From Hyphochytrium catenoides (Eukaryota > Sar > Hyphochytriomycetes > Hyphochytriales > Hyphochytriaceae), in assembly GCA_900088475.1 (NCBI GenBank), contig FLMG01000549.1:62001-126000 (forward strand): a stretch of 64,000 bases of DNA, in the 5' to 3' direction. Below, one piece after another: positions 47,094-58,535 of the stretch. The position numbers and the translations under genes are program-made. Within the stretch, counting starts at the first letter, position 1. Each line of letters opens with the position of its first letter. The notes beneath the pieces were generated by a model, which was not told where the DNA came from, ran no database searches, and saw only the letters and a list, made by a program, of their open reading frames with translations.

Positions 47094-48453
47094 GACTTAT
47101 AAGTATCAGTCGGTCGTCCAGTAAATACTTGAACAATAAAATAGACTTGCCGTCCTAGACTTGTACTTTCTACTTGCTCAATCAGCATACACAAGTGGCA
47201 TTACCTCGATAACGGCCCACACGAAGGCCTTATGGTTCCCAAAACCGATTGGACTTGGACTTGTACTTGCTCAACAAGGCTACCTTCACACAAACGGTCA
47301 TCAGGCATCATGGATTGGTCAAGATAGGACATTGAGGTTGAAAACTAGTCGTACTATTCTGGGGGCGGTGGGAAAAGAATCTGGGAGACGAAAGCACCAT
47401 GAATGCTAAGAACAACCAATCACATTCAACCGCCGAGACCAGATTAGCTCCTGATTGGCGGATACGAAGACTGGGATCAGCACACTTAGCTGGGACACAA
47501 CGAAATTAACACTGTCTTGGACCTTAAACAGTGGAACTCCTAGAACTATTTGGCTCTGAAAGCAATCACAACTGTGGATCCTAACAGAATGTACCCCAGT
47601 TGATGTACAAGAGAGTCCTTACAAGAGGGAATCCGCCTAGTTTTCACTAAATAAGGCCAAGAACACGAGAACTGTTGCCTGTCTGTGCTCACCCTATTTC
47701 TTAGGTACCTTGTGACTTTGTGTATTTTTTGGTTGTGAGGTCAGTTGGCGCCGCAGCTAATAAGGGAGCACGGGACTCGCACAACAGCGAGACAGAGCGA
47801 TGAGAGGAAACCAGCTAGAGTGGCTACTGTGAAGTCATTAAGCCTGTAAACAAGATGAGGAGATGAGAACTTGGAAGCTCGCGAGACGAAGCTGGCAGGC
47901 GAAGAGATGTGATGCTGTTTCTGGCTTGAACGACAACGTTAGAGAGGAAGGGGCACTCCTAAAAAACACATCTGTTGGGGCCTTCACTACCCCTAATACG
48001 AGGCCACCCCTACCCCTTCACAATGCATACTATCTCCTAGCTATTGGGGGCGGCTTCCATGTCATCCATCCCGGGACAAGGAGCTTCTACGGAAGTGTTA
48101 CTTCTTTGTGATGATAAAAGTCTGGCGCCAGAGTCGCCGTGGGCCCTGGCGTCTTTCTGCCTTTGTCATGAGAGACCGAAAGAGACAGTGCAGAGCAGTT
48201 CCACCAGCTCCCAGCACCCAGCAGCAGCGGCACCACGGCTGACAGTGAAGAGGGCGCTCTCTCGTCTAGCTCATCAGTCTACTTTCTTCCCACCAGAGCC
48301 TCCTGTTGCACTCAGCATAGGCTCCATTCATCTTTCCCATTATTACCAGTTTGCTGTTACGGGTGCAGACGTTCGACATCCTCAGCGGTGTGGAGCTTTG
48401 TCCACGCTTGAGCCTTTGCTTATCGTTGCTACCTGTTTAGGCAAGCAGAGAGA
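47094..48453. other. Intergenic region / possible 5' leader of the GH72 gene
   Basis: This 1.36-kb stretch carries a 137-codon plus-strand open frame (48044-48457) that overlaps the GH72 start region by a few bases in another frame. It has no recognisable domain and could be an upstream ORF. Confidence 0.4.
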
Positions 48454-49980
48454 GTGAGATCAGTAAGGACAGCGGGAGCCATGGCAGCAATGAAGCTTGC
48501 CCTGGGGCTCGCGGCGCTAGCAGCCAATCTCCTTGCCGTCAGTGCAGCCACACCTCCTATAATCATCAAGGGGAGTCAAATGTACAACTCAGAGACGAAG
48601 GCTCGATTTTTCGTCAAGGGACTGACTTATGAGTATGCTGTGGATGACGCATTTTATACACAATATGGACAGAAGGCCTTCAATGACCTCATCGAGCCGC
48701 TTGGCGTGAACGCCATTCGTCTCTATCAAATCAACCCGGATAAGAGCTATGAAAAGTTTATGCTGGATATGCAGCAGCGGAATATGTATGTTATGGTGAC
48801 AGCCACTCCCGGCGGAGATGACTACTTCGGTGACTATAAAAACTGTGTGTTGAACCGCTTTCTAATGCCGCTTGACAATGGCGGGTGCTATCCTGCGTGC
48901 TTGCTGGAGTATGGCAAGAAGGTGGCTAGCATGTTTGCCAAGTATGACAACAGCCTGGCATTGATTGTGGGCAACGAAGTAATGCAGTTCAATGCTACCT
49001 CTGCACCCTGCATCAAACAGTACGCTAAGGATCTGAAATCGTGGATGAGGTCTGCAGAGGGTGTAAAGTCGATGAGAGTTCTTCCATTGGCATACGCTGA
49101 AGCAGACACAGCTCCTCCAACTGCAGCAACCACAAGCACCCCCAATGACTGGCACACCCTCCGCAACCAATTTTTTGCCTGCGATGATCCTCCAGTTGAA
49201 GGCAGCCTCCTAAACTCTATAGATATCACCATGGTCAACACCTACAGATATTGTAGCGACGCTACCGGAAAAACCTCTTATGAGAAACTGAAGGCAGCTG
49301 TGCAAGGATATCCAGGCGTCAACATCTTTGGAGAGTACGATTGTCCCGAGGTTGGACCTTCTGGTACACGCAGTTGGGGCGCTGTGAGCTACCTCTTTTC
49401 GCCAAGTATGACCGATGTTTTCTCCGGTGGATTTGCCTACACCTATGGCTATGCGCTGCTGGATGCCAACTCGCCTTTCCCTATTGTAAGCGGTGGCGGT
49501 ACCAAGGCAACGGACAACCCTGGTTACCAACCCACTGCTGCTTACACAGCATTGAAGCAGGCGTATAACAACGTGCAGTTCCCAGCAGAGTCTGGGACTT
49601 GGTCGAGTAAGTCGGCCATGTGCACCTTCAAGGGGACTGTCCCCAAGGGTACCCAGAGCTTTACGCAGACGTGTGCTGAGGTAACCAAGCGTATGTCCGA
49701 TCTGACGGGCACAAAGGTCCAGTGGCCGGTCCAGAGCAGAGAGGGGGCAGTTTGTAACAAAGAAGGCACTACCTGTGACGTCGCATATCCTACAGGCTTG
49801 AAAGTAACTCAGACCACTCTCTGCGGCGGCCAAGTACCCAAAGGCACAGTGAACAACGGCGGCACTGATAGCGGCGGCAGTAACGGTGATGGTAACAGCT
49901 CTAGCGCACCCGAACTTTCCTCTGTCTCAGTTCTTGCGATTAGTGCTATTCTATGCCTATGCTCACTTGTTGCCTTGTAG
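48454..49980 (+). CDS. GH72 beta-1,3-glucanosyltransferase, GPI-anchored
   Basis: This is a single exon. Starting at the ATG of MAAMKLALGLAALAANLLAV, 27 nucleotides into the frame, gives a classic signal peptide. The GAS1-type GH72 domain follows: FFVKGLTYEYAVDD, NAIRLYQINPDKSYEKF, LIVGNEVMQFNATSA with the acid/base Glu near 175, YRYCSDATGKTSYEKL and VNIFGEYDCPEVGPSGTRS with the nucleophile Glu near 294. A cysteine-bearing C-terminal module follows, then a Gly/Ser/Asn-rich linker, and a hydrophobic end (VSVLAISAILCLCSLVAL) typical of a GPI-anchor signal. In fungi these enzymes elongate and branch beta-1,3-glucan on the outside of the membrane, so this cell probably has a beta-glucan wall or cyst coat. 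Confidence 0.9.
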   Translation: MRSVRTAGAMAAMKLALGLAALAANLLAVSAATPPIIIKGSQMYNSETKARFFVKGLTYEYAVDDAFYTQYGQKAFNDLIEPLGVNAIRLYQINPDKSYEKFMLDMQQRNMYVMVTATPGGDDYFGDYKNCVLNRFLMPLDNGGCYPACLLEYGKKVASMFAKYDNSLALIVGNEVMQFNATSAPCIKQYAKDLKSWMRSAEGVKSMRVLPLAYAEADTAPPTAATTSTPNDWHTLRNQFFACDDPPVEGSLLNSIDITMVNTYRYCSDATGKTSYEKLKAAVQGYPGVNIFGEYDCPEVGPSGTRSWGAVSYLFSPSMTDVFSGGFAYTYGYALLDANSPFPIVSGGGTKATDNPGYQPTAAYTALKQAYNNVQFPAESGTWSSKSAMCTFKGTVPKGTQSFTQTCAEVTKRMSDLTGTKVQWPVQSREGAVCNKEGTTCDVAYPTGLKVTQTTLCGGQVPKGTVNNGGTDSGGSNGDGNSSSAPELSSVSVLAISAILCLCSLVAL

Positions 49981-50754
49981 AGAAGAACAGTGCAGACGCT
50001 AGAAGCAGTACTCATTAGGCAAATCACGTTAAATCATCTAAATAACTAAAGCAAACAACTCCTTGACATAAATAACTTTTGGCTGTCTTGGATCCTCTGC
50101 CCTTTTGCTTCTCCGTTCTTCTCTTCTGCTGGGAACCCCACGGATGGGACACCTCACTTGGTGCTGTTGAGAAAGGAGAAGTTTAAATGCTTTTTGAGGA
50201 AGCCCTTCTTTGGAGGTTCATCGGTGGCGCTGCAGGAGACGAATGACGAGGTAGTCAGCAACATGCCGCTTCAGTTAGGACGATATCCCCAGGCAGCCCT
50301 CCCTCTTCTCCAGTCTCTCTCTTTTATCTTTTTGTCTCTCTACCACTTATCCTATATGCGCAAGCCTCCCTCCCCGTTGTCCCCCTTTCGTTGGTGCTTG
50401 GCTATACTGATCCCATCCTCCGCACGTTGGCCAATTTAAGTTGATTTGTATGTCAAGGAAAGCATACGAACCTCTGTCCAGACGCAATCATCTTGGAGTC
50501 TATGACTGGGACAGAGTTTGACCGCGCTCGTTGCAGCATTTCCCTCTTTGCTTTCAACTTTTCCTCTGCAAAATCTCGTCAGAATCAACACACAGCAAAA
50601 TAGCACATTCGGTGCGAAATAAGGATCTCCAATTGGCTAGATAGGACCAACGGGACGAAAGAGGAGGCGACCTGGGAGAAATGGACTAGACGCGGGCACC
50701 CCTGGACAAAGAGAATAGGAAAGCAAGGAGGCAGTAGGATGAAGCTGTAGTGGG
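49981..50754. other. Intergenic region between convergent genes
   Basis: It separates the GH72 stop and the kinesin stop. It includes pyrimidine-rich patches around 50300-50390. No gene is recognised. Confidence 0.45.
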
Positions 50755-53700
50755 CTAAGCACCTTTATCCTGTTGTCTGACAATCTGACTATACATCTCT
50801 AACTTTAGGTTTTCGAGAGGAGGAGCTCCAGCACTAATCTTTGATGGCGGCTGCTGCTGCTGCTGAAGAGCCTCCGCCAGCTGTCCCAGCTCTAGCTCCA
50901 CCACCTCAGAGCTGGCTTCCGATTGGGAAGATGGCGATGCCCTAATCAGTGAGGAGAGAGTCGCAGTCACAGACGGACACAGTGTAAGTCGAGAGAAAGG
51001 CAGATTGAGGGAAACGTATCATACCTCTTAGAGCCGTGAAAGCCATTGAGAGAGCTGCCCGCCTGGTTATGAACAGAGGACAGAAGGAACTCAATAAAGG
51101 GTCCGGACTAGGCACACCAAGAACATTGAATACCGGAATAAAATTGGTGATAGACCACTGGCGAAAGATGATAAAGGATAGAGAGTAACATCTATAAGCC
51201 ACTGCTAATGACAAAGATGACTGAACATTCACAGATAAGGAGCTCGATCCCACCATCGTTTTCGCCTTCCAGCTCCTGCTTCCCCCTCTCTCAGGCTCCA
51301 TTGAGCCAAGATGATTTAGTGCCGTGAGATCTCTCAGTCGTCTCTCGAGCTTCTGAGCTCTTTCCTGTCTCAGTGAGTTAGTGATAGTGTGCCAACGTAT
51401 GTTCCAGGCAGAGCCTCTTTACAAGTCTCTGGCCTGATCAACTTCTCTTCATCCCCATTGAGTTACCCTCCGCCTGTTCCTATCGGTCGCTTAGGACCTA
51501 CCAGGAGCTTTTCCTTCTCCTTCTTGAAAATCGCTTCCTTCTCTTCATATTCTCTTCGCAGTTCCAGTTTGGCCTCCATTAGCTTCCTATCATACTTATC
51601 CACGAGCTCCGATGCCTCTTCCAGCGCCCGGTCCGCTCTCACTCGCCCTGTTTCCTCCACGACAAGCAATTGCTCTTCCGAGATCCGGCGAGCTACTTCT
51701 AACTCCTGCCGTAGAACCTGAGAGACAAGAGAGTAAGGAAAGAGCAAATGACTAAGAGGCAGAGTGATAGACAGAACGCGCAAGCAAAACACTAAGAGCT
51801 AATTGTGTGCCTTTGGACAGGAAGAGATGGATATAGACTGTCAGACAGAAAGAGGGCGTAGGAAGTTCCAAAAAGTAAATGACTCGTGTCACACCTCCAC
51901 ATCCCGTACGGCTTCTTCCTCTCTTATCTGGGCGCGCTGCAGGTCTGCTCTGTGCTGCAAAGACTCTGCCTCCTTCTCTCTGTTGACTCGTTGCAACTCC
52001 GCGTTGGCTGTCTCTAATGACTTGATACGAGCCTGCATCTTCTTCACTTTCTCATTGGCCTGCTGCAGCAGAACATGCTGCTGCTGGTTTTGCTGCAGCA
52101 CCTGTATATCTCCAGCTGCGGGCCCCAACGCACTTTCAAGCCCACCATTGAGTGTCTTTGAGCTGTCTAAAGCCTCGTATCGCCGCCGTTGAGTGACTAG
52201 TTCCGCTTCTAGCTGAGCGCATCGCGCCGTCTGCTCCTCAAGTTGTCGGTTCAAAGCCTCAAGCTTAGCAGAGCCTTCAAGCAGAAGGTTGTCGTGATGT
52301 AGCTGCAAGGTATCATGGTGGCTTTCCATCTCTTGCAGTTGCAGCTGAAGATCTTGAAAGCGCTGCGCATCCTCTCCCGAGCTTGGAAGCTGCGCCCGCT
52401 GTTTCAGCTCAGAGTTCTCATCACGAAGCTTGTCTCGCTCCTCCTCGGCCTCCTTAAGCCTGTCACACTTTGCATATGGGAGAAGGGAACGGATGAATGG
52501 AGCACTTTTAGAGCCAAAGCAAAAAAGAGTTGGAGTTGCAGGCGGCCATATGGTTAAAGCTTAATAGATCACAGAGAGGGCCCATGCTAGCGATCACTTG
52601 ACTCTTCTAACAAGGAGGAAGACCGTAGAAAATGTGATGGAGAGTGAAAGACTGTAAGAAAAACGAAGATGAGAGAAAGCAGGATGATGAGCCAGGCCTT
52701 GAAAGAGGTATCCAAATGTCCGAAAGGACAAGAGTAGCGGTTTACCACTCTCTGCATGGCCGAAAGGAACTCCTTTAGCTTCGCCTCCTGCTTTGAAATC
52801 CGCGTCTCTAGGTCCTGAATGGTGGTCTGGGCCTGCTGATAAGCTTTGGATTGGCTCTCGAGGTTCTCAGAGAGTTTTCTTCTCTCTTCTTCGCTCTTGC
52901 ACAGAGCTTCTGCCGCCGCCTCTTTCTCTGAAAGGCGTGTATGGAGAGAAAGGTGGCTACGTGCCTCTACCTGCTTGAGGGCCGCCTGCAGCTGCTCGAT
53001 CTCTTGAAGTAACTGGGCACGATCTCTCTGTTGACTATCGTCCGCAGAAGAAGGTTGCACAGGGCGTGAGAATAGCTGTTCCTTCTGTTTGTCCATCTGC
53101 CTCTCGAGCTGCTGGATCCGATATTTTAGAGCTTGATTCTCTTTGCGCGACTGCGCTAGAGAGTTCATTGTCAGCTTGATGAGACGCTGCGAGCCACTTT
53201 GGCCCTGCAATGCATTAATGCCAGAGGCGGTAGTAACGCCTTCCTGGTCTTCTTCAGCAGCAGTTTGACCCACTAAGCCTCTGTCTTCAGGGCTTTCTAT
53301 GGAAGAGCAGGCTTGCCAGGAGTCACTGCTCGGATCAGTTACGTTCTTCTGCGCGCCTTCTATGCCAAGCAAGAAGTTCTCTAGCTCATCCAAAGATTCT
53401 TCTGTTCCTCCAGGTGTACGTGGCGAGGCAGTCGGAGACTGGGTGTTTTGCCTTGCTCCTCTTGATCTTCTCCGGCTATTTCTCCTTTTCTGTCTACTTG
53501 TCGATTTGGGACTCTTGCTGCCCGCGGCATGGCTGGCGTTGCTCCGATCCGTTCGATGTCCGTCTCGATCATAGTTGCGGGGATCTCGGTTTGATGGAAC
53601 AGCCTCCCTGGGACGTGAAGAGGCAGGAAGTCGCAGACAAAACGAAAGAGAGAGAAGAGGCAAAGTATAAAGTCAGTTGTCGTAATAAGAAAGTAACCCC

Positions 53701-56700
53701 GGCGCACCCGTGAGGATTGTCAGTCAAGCAAGAGAAGGACTGCTACCAAACATATTTCTCCCTTCCGAGAAGTGATGCAACGAATGGAGAGAGATCTACA
53801 GGGAACATGACGATCACGCCGTGGAGCCGACTACAGACCATCTTGTGTCTACTTTGGCTTGAGTGATTAGCCCTTTGGTGATGGCTCCGTACTTCAGAGT
53901 GTTCAGCATCTCGTCGTAACAGTCATTCTCAGGGTTAGCATTCAGGATCATTACCGTGCGCCCGCAGTCTTGACCGACCAAAGACTCTTGAAAGAGCTGT
54001 CAGAGAGATAATGCAAAGAAGGTGAGCGAAGACACATAAATAGCAAGAGAGTAGGAGAGAGAGACAGACGTCACCACTCTCCAAAAGAGGGCGGTCTTTA
54101 AGTAGTTAGACAGAGGAGGAAGTGGAAGCCTGGTACTAACCCTAGTAAGCTTCGAGTGTCTAAAGGGCACCACCAGCTTCTTCTGACTAGCGAGATGCGA
54201 TTGATTGAATCGCAGCGCCTCGATGCAGCGCATAAGGTTCATCAGGCTGCTGTTAATATTAGACGACTCCTTGAGGCGCAAGCCACGAGCCCCGGTCTTT
54301 GCCCATCTCTCACTCCCTGCTAGATCTACGATGTGAAGCTGAATGGAGCTTTGATTAGAGAAAGGTTGGGAACAACAGTCAGCTCTTGTACATCGCTAAA
54401 AGGGCTTACACGAGCTTCTCTAGATATCACAGCGTCTTCATCCGCTATATCTTTCGTGAGCTTAATGGTGAAGACCGAGTGACTGCGGCTAGAGTCTGTG
54501 TTGCAACGAGTCTCTGCCACCTGGGAGCGATATGAAAGTGAGGGGATGGGGACCGCTATAGAGGCCGCAACGTAGGTGAGAGTCATACCTGGCGACTCTT
54601 GGTTCCCACTTCCATAAGGTTCAAACCTTCTTCTGCGGAGCTGATGGGCTCGTCTCTTAGTCCTTTGATGAGCACCCGTCCATAGTGATCTAGAAGCTTC
54701 AACTTCTGCCTAGGCCTGAGTGAGGAGGATTATGAGCGAATGACCACGGATGAGGGCCAGACCATTGGCTTGCAAGCGATGCGTACTGACTTTCCCTTAT
54801 CGGGTAGAGGAGCCAATAGATCATAGACTTCCTCATTGTAGACTTCCAAATACGATACTGAGGCCTGGGAGACAGAAGTCTTAGCAATTGCGCTCTCTGG
54901 CAACGATATCTATTCTAAGTCTGCCGGTTCTTGACTTTACTCTCTTATTCTCTTTTCTTCTTCTTCTTCTCTCTCTCTCTCCTCATTATTTCTCCATCTC
55001 CTTTTTTGTTCCTGTCTCACTTTCTCTTATCTCCCTAACCATTGCCTTGCCCCGTGCCCCTTTCGGACTTATCCTTGAAGCTGCAATATCCCAAGGCAGC
55101 GCCGTGTCCTTACCTTATATGATACCTGCCCTATCCGAGTGCCTTCTCTATATCCATCGTTAATCCCTCTGAGTGGTTCCTCCTTGGGCTGTTGAATATT
55201 GAAGCAGCCCAGTGAGGGCGATAGCCGCACGTATTGTGCAATTGATAAGACCTCACCTTGGCCTTGATCACTTCGAAGAGCATGCGGAGAGCTTGAGGTA
55301 GCACCCCTGGTTTGGTCTCGCTCCCTTTGTAGGTAAAACGTAATGAGTTGACTGAGGGTTTCATCTTTTGAAAGTAAAGAAGCACAATACCTAGGATGGT
55401 GAAAGTCTTTCCTGAGTTCGTTATACCGTAGGCAAAGACGAGCCCATTGTCACCCTCAAACAGCGCGGCGAGGAGCTGCTTGCACGTAGCATCAAAGAGC
55501 TCCTCTTGAGCGGTCGTTGGGCCGAATACACTAGTATCGGTGGCGTAGCACAGGTCAAGGGTGAAGAAAGCGAGAACAAGAGGAAAGACACTAGAAAACT
55601 TAAGAAGACGTAAAGCTAGCAGGAAAAGTCGAGGCACATAGAGTGGGATCAGTTAACTCCTTCTGTGGTTCTGGCCTTCCAATCGAAGGCTCCTGAATTC
55701 TTACCGGTTGAAGGTGAAAGTGGCTTGGGTTTCCCCAATGGTCGCTGCTTTGGATTTCTAAAACATGCCAGGCTCAGGACTAAGCTGCTAGCAGTGAAGA
55801 CGCTAAGACTCTTACCGGTGGGGCGAATGAGCGAACTGTGGTGTCATTCTCTATAAGAATGGTCTCAGAAGCGCGCCCCGGCTCGCGAGATGTGAACGTC
55901 TGAGAGTCTCCTTGTCCTCGGACTAGCAGGGGCCGCACGCGAAGGTAGATCTACAGAACACAATCAGGACACAAAATGGAGGGGTAACATGCTATGGACC
56001 GCCCCAATTTACCTGGACGTTTTCCTTCCTCCCCTTCTGACTCTGAGTTGGGGACTCTGTGCCTGACCTAGCCTTAGTCTCTTCTTTGTCTAATGAGACG
56101 TCCACTTCCGCCGCATATCCATTATTTTCCAGGAGAGAAGGGGGCTAATGTCGGCCAGTGAGCTTCCGATTAGTGCTACAGAGCCCTAGCTCACGTCCCT
56201 ACCTTCAGTGGGCTCTTCTTGGCTTGAGGACTCCAGTTGCTGGACTGGTTAACATTACCCCTCCTCATACTTGTCACAAAGGCGGACACAGACTACCAAC
56301 TCCAGGAATGGGCTGCAAGTCAAGCTCACCTCACCAGACCTGGGAAGTCGCCACGGAAAGAGCTATTGGGGAAGGAGAAGCATCTTTCGCGCTTCACGAA
56401 TTTCAACCGTTCACCATCTGCCCAGCTTTCGGTGCGTCAATCTCTCTCAATCGCCCAGTCATCTACATAGAGATACCTGCGATCAGAAACAGAAACACAT
56501 CCTCAAGCGAGCTCAATTCACAGCCAGCACTTTCGGGGAGGACAACGACGGCAAGTGGAAAAAGCTCAAGCAACATAAAGAGATTTACATGGCCATGCGA
56601 AAGAAGAGAGTGAGGGAGGAGAAGAAGAGGAGGAGGAAGGGGCCGAGGCAATCAAGCCAGAGCAGCAGCTTGGCTGCTCCGTCTCGCCTCGTAAGCAAGC

Positions 56701-56776
56701 TTGGCTCTCCTCCTTCGCCAACACCATCATTCTGACCTGATGGGCGGTTACTGGTCTGTCCGTTAGCGGCCGACAA
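50755..56776 (-). CDS. Kinesin-6-like motor with long coiled coil
   Basis: The motor domain starts at [19 protein letters not shown]. It has the P-loop [16 protein letters not shown], switch I region [15 protein letters not shown], switch [22 protein letters not shown] with [20 protein letters not shown], and [11 protein letters not shown] then [20 protein letters not shown]. The TNSGKT loop and the last stretch resemble KIF20/kinesin-6, which acts in the spindle midzone and cytokinesis. After QAKVDTRW a 227-bp intron leads in phase to an Arg/Ser-rich linker, then several hundred residues of heptad coiled coil ([39 protein letters not shown]). The gene ends IVRQQDKGA. The 5' end is uncertain: [13 protein letters not shown] (56737-56776) would join the first sure exon (from 56244) in phase across a long 492-bp intron. 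Confidence 0.85.
54941..55000. repeat. Pyrimidine-rich microsatellite in a kinesin intron
   Basis: This is a run of CTT and CT repeats inside a kinesin intron, on the strand opposite to transcription. Confidence 0.7.
56271..56735 (+). CDS. Possible antisense open frame, unidentified
   Basis: This 154-codon plus-strand frame fills the proposed first intron of the kinesin gene. Its end is strongly basic ([20 protein letters not shown], then [12 protein letters not shown]) with a Ser/Pro-rich tail. It could be the last exon of a small gene, or composition-driven chance. No family is recognised. Confidence 0.25.
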   Translation: MSQRRTQTTNSRNGLQVKLTSPDLGSRHGKSYWGRRSIFRASRISTVHHLPSFRCVNLSQSPSHLHRDTCDQKQKHILKRAQFTASTFGEDNDGKWKKLKQHKEIYMAMRKKRVREEKKRRRKGPRQSSQSSSLAAPSRLVSKLGSPPSPTPSF

Positions 56777-56797
56777 AGTTGTTGCTGTTGTTAGATG

Positions 56798-56920
56798 AGG
56801 ATTCTGAATTCCAAAGTCAAATACCAGATATCCTTTTGGTTCTGTATAGTGTAGATCAACTACGAATGATAGAGATCCAGAATAGGATATTTGATATTTG
56901 ACTTTGAAATTCAGAATCCT
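56798..56920. repeat. Inverted repeat, 36-bp arms
   Basis: The left arm is 56798-56833 and the right arm is 56885-56920. They are reverse complements at 33 of 36 positions, with a 51-bp spacer. The arms begin AGGATTCTGAATT and end with its complement. The element lies between the kinesin start and the ORMDL gene and could be a foldback/MITE-like insertion or a transcribed hairpin. I see no clear target-site duplication. Confidence 0.85.
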
Positions 56921-57489
56921 GCAACCTTTTCCTGGAGGATGTCTGAAACTTCCTAACAGGAAGTACGAGGTCTATGTACCCCCATCAGTATCAGCGACTC
57001 GAGACAGAGTAGACGCCTTCTGTGTTATATAAAATTTATACGCTACAAAAGCAAGCGTAGGTGAGGTACAAAGGTTTGGAAGACAGGGAGAAACGGGGCT
57101 AGATATATTTAGAGACAGGCTAAGCTGAGAAACGAGACAGAGAGAAGACAGAGAGGACGGGAGAAGGAGACTTTTACATAGATACAAGGCTACAACGAGC
57201 GAGACGACTAGGCAGAAAGAGAAGGAAAGAGATAGCAGGGAAAAGCAAATAAAAAGAAAGGTATGAAGAAAAGAACGAAGGAAGCCAAAAGGAGATGCTT
57301 ATCGCCGCATTGGAGTGCACGTCTTTCCCGTCACAATGTGGAGCTTATGAGCTGGAGACGCCGACAAGCATTGGCAGTCCAAATCTCTGTGAGCTTTCAG
57401 GTCTTCATTGCCTAAAGAAAGAAGGAAGCAGCAGTCTCAATCTTGTTGGAAGAGGCCCATAATAGAGACTTTGAATCCTGAGCGCAACG
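56921..57489. other. Intergenic region upstream of ORMDL
   Basis: It is purine-rich (many AGA/GAG runs around 57060-57290), with no recognisable gene. It probably includes the ORMDL promoter. Confidence 0.4.
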
Positions 57490-58124
57490 ATGGGAAGGAA
57501 GCTTCCAGCAAACGCGAACCGCAATACAGAATGGATCGATTCCATGTATTTCTACTGGTTTTATCTCTTCCTGATCGCCGTAGCTTTTCTGGCTGTTGAG
57601 CTGCTCCCAGCACAAGCCAAGGTTCTCGGCTGCGCTTGGACTACCATAAACGTCATTCACGGCGTGGTAGGTGAACTGCTTGGTAAAGACAGGGCTGGCG
57701 GACGTGAGGTTAACCTGTTGTTTGCCATAGATTTCTTTCATCATGTTCCACTGGATGAAGGGCTCACCTGATCAGGATGCGCAAGGAGCGTATAACCATC
57801 TTACATTCTATGAGCAGATAGATGCGGGTATCCCATGGACGCGCACCAAGAAGTTCCTCATGCTAGTTCCCACATTCTTGTACGTCCCATTGCGGTGTCT
57901 CACTTCACCCAGGGTGGTCCTCATAGTTGTGCTGTCTCCACTTCAGGCTCATTATTGCTTCCGTGGTCACCAACTACGAGTCCCAGAATCTTATGGTTAA
58001 TGTTCCCATCTGGGCCATCCTAATTATCGCGAAGCTTCCAGAGCTACATTTAGTCCGAATCTTCGGTATTAACGCTACCGTCGGCATTGACGATGAGAAG
58101 TATCAAAAGATGAAGCTCTCATAG
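57490..58124 (+). CDS. ORMDL: ORMDL family sphingolipid regulator
   Basis: There are three exons. The first reads MGRKLPANANRNTEWIDSMY and FYLFLIAVAFLAVELLPAQA, then WTTINVIHGV. The second starts ISFIMFHWMKGSPDQDAQGA and includes LTFYEQIDAGIPWTRTKKFL. The third reads LIIASVVTNYESQNL and ends LPELHLVRIFGINATVGID, including the near-invariant HxxRIFGIN of the family. It has the usual four hydrophobic segments of a small endoplasmic-reticulum protein that binds and restrains serine palmitoyltransferase. Serine made by the two dehydrogenase genes of this window is a substrate of that enzyme, although the genes are not adjacent. Length is near the family's 150 residues. Confidence 0.93.
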
Positions 58125-58535
58125 GAACTATCGACGGGTAATTCTTTTCTCCTTTACCTGTGACTCTTCAATGCATTGGCTCCAAGGAAGTAGGGGCTAG
58201 GTTAGCACATTCAGTCCATTCATTGCGTGTAGGTTAGCTCTTTATCCGCTCCGATTGGAGTCTGGCCCCATAATGTGATAGTAAGAACTATTTATCTTGA
58301 AAAGCGCAGTCAACTTAGCTAGTACGCCCTATGGGTTCCCCTTACGACGCCTACGCTGCCAAGGTTTCCAGTACCCCTCACTTTGTCGTCCTTTTATCAA
58401 TTATAGAGCTCGTGTTGGACAGCCCTGTCCGAAGTAAACATGAGCTAGGGGCTGTCGTTCTTGTCAATAGCTTGGCCTTTGACCGAATGTAAATATTGCA
58501 CATGACGCCGGCGTCTCCCTTGCGCTATCGTGTGG
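58125..58535. other. Intergenic region between convergent genes
   Basis: This 411-bp stretch lies between the ORMDL stop and the DIX-gene stop. No feature is recognised. Confidence 0.45.
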
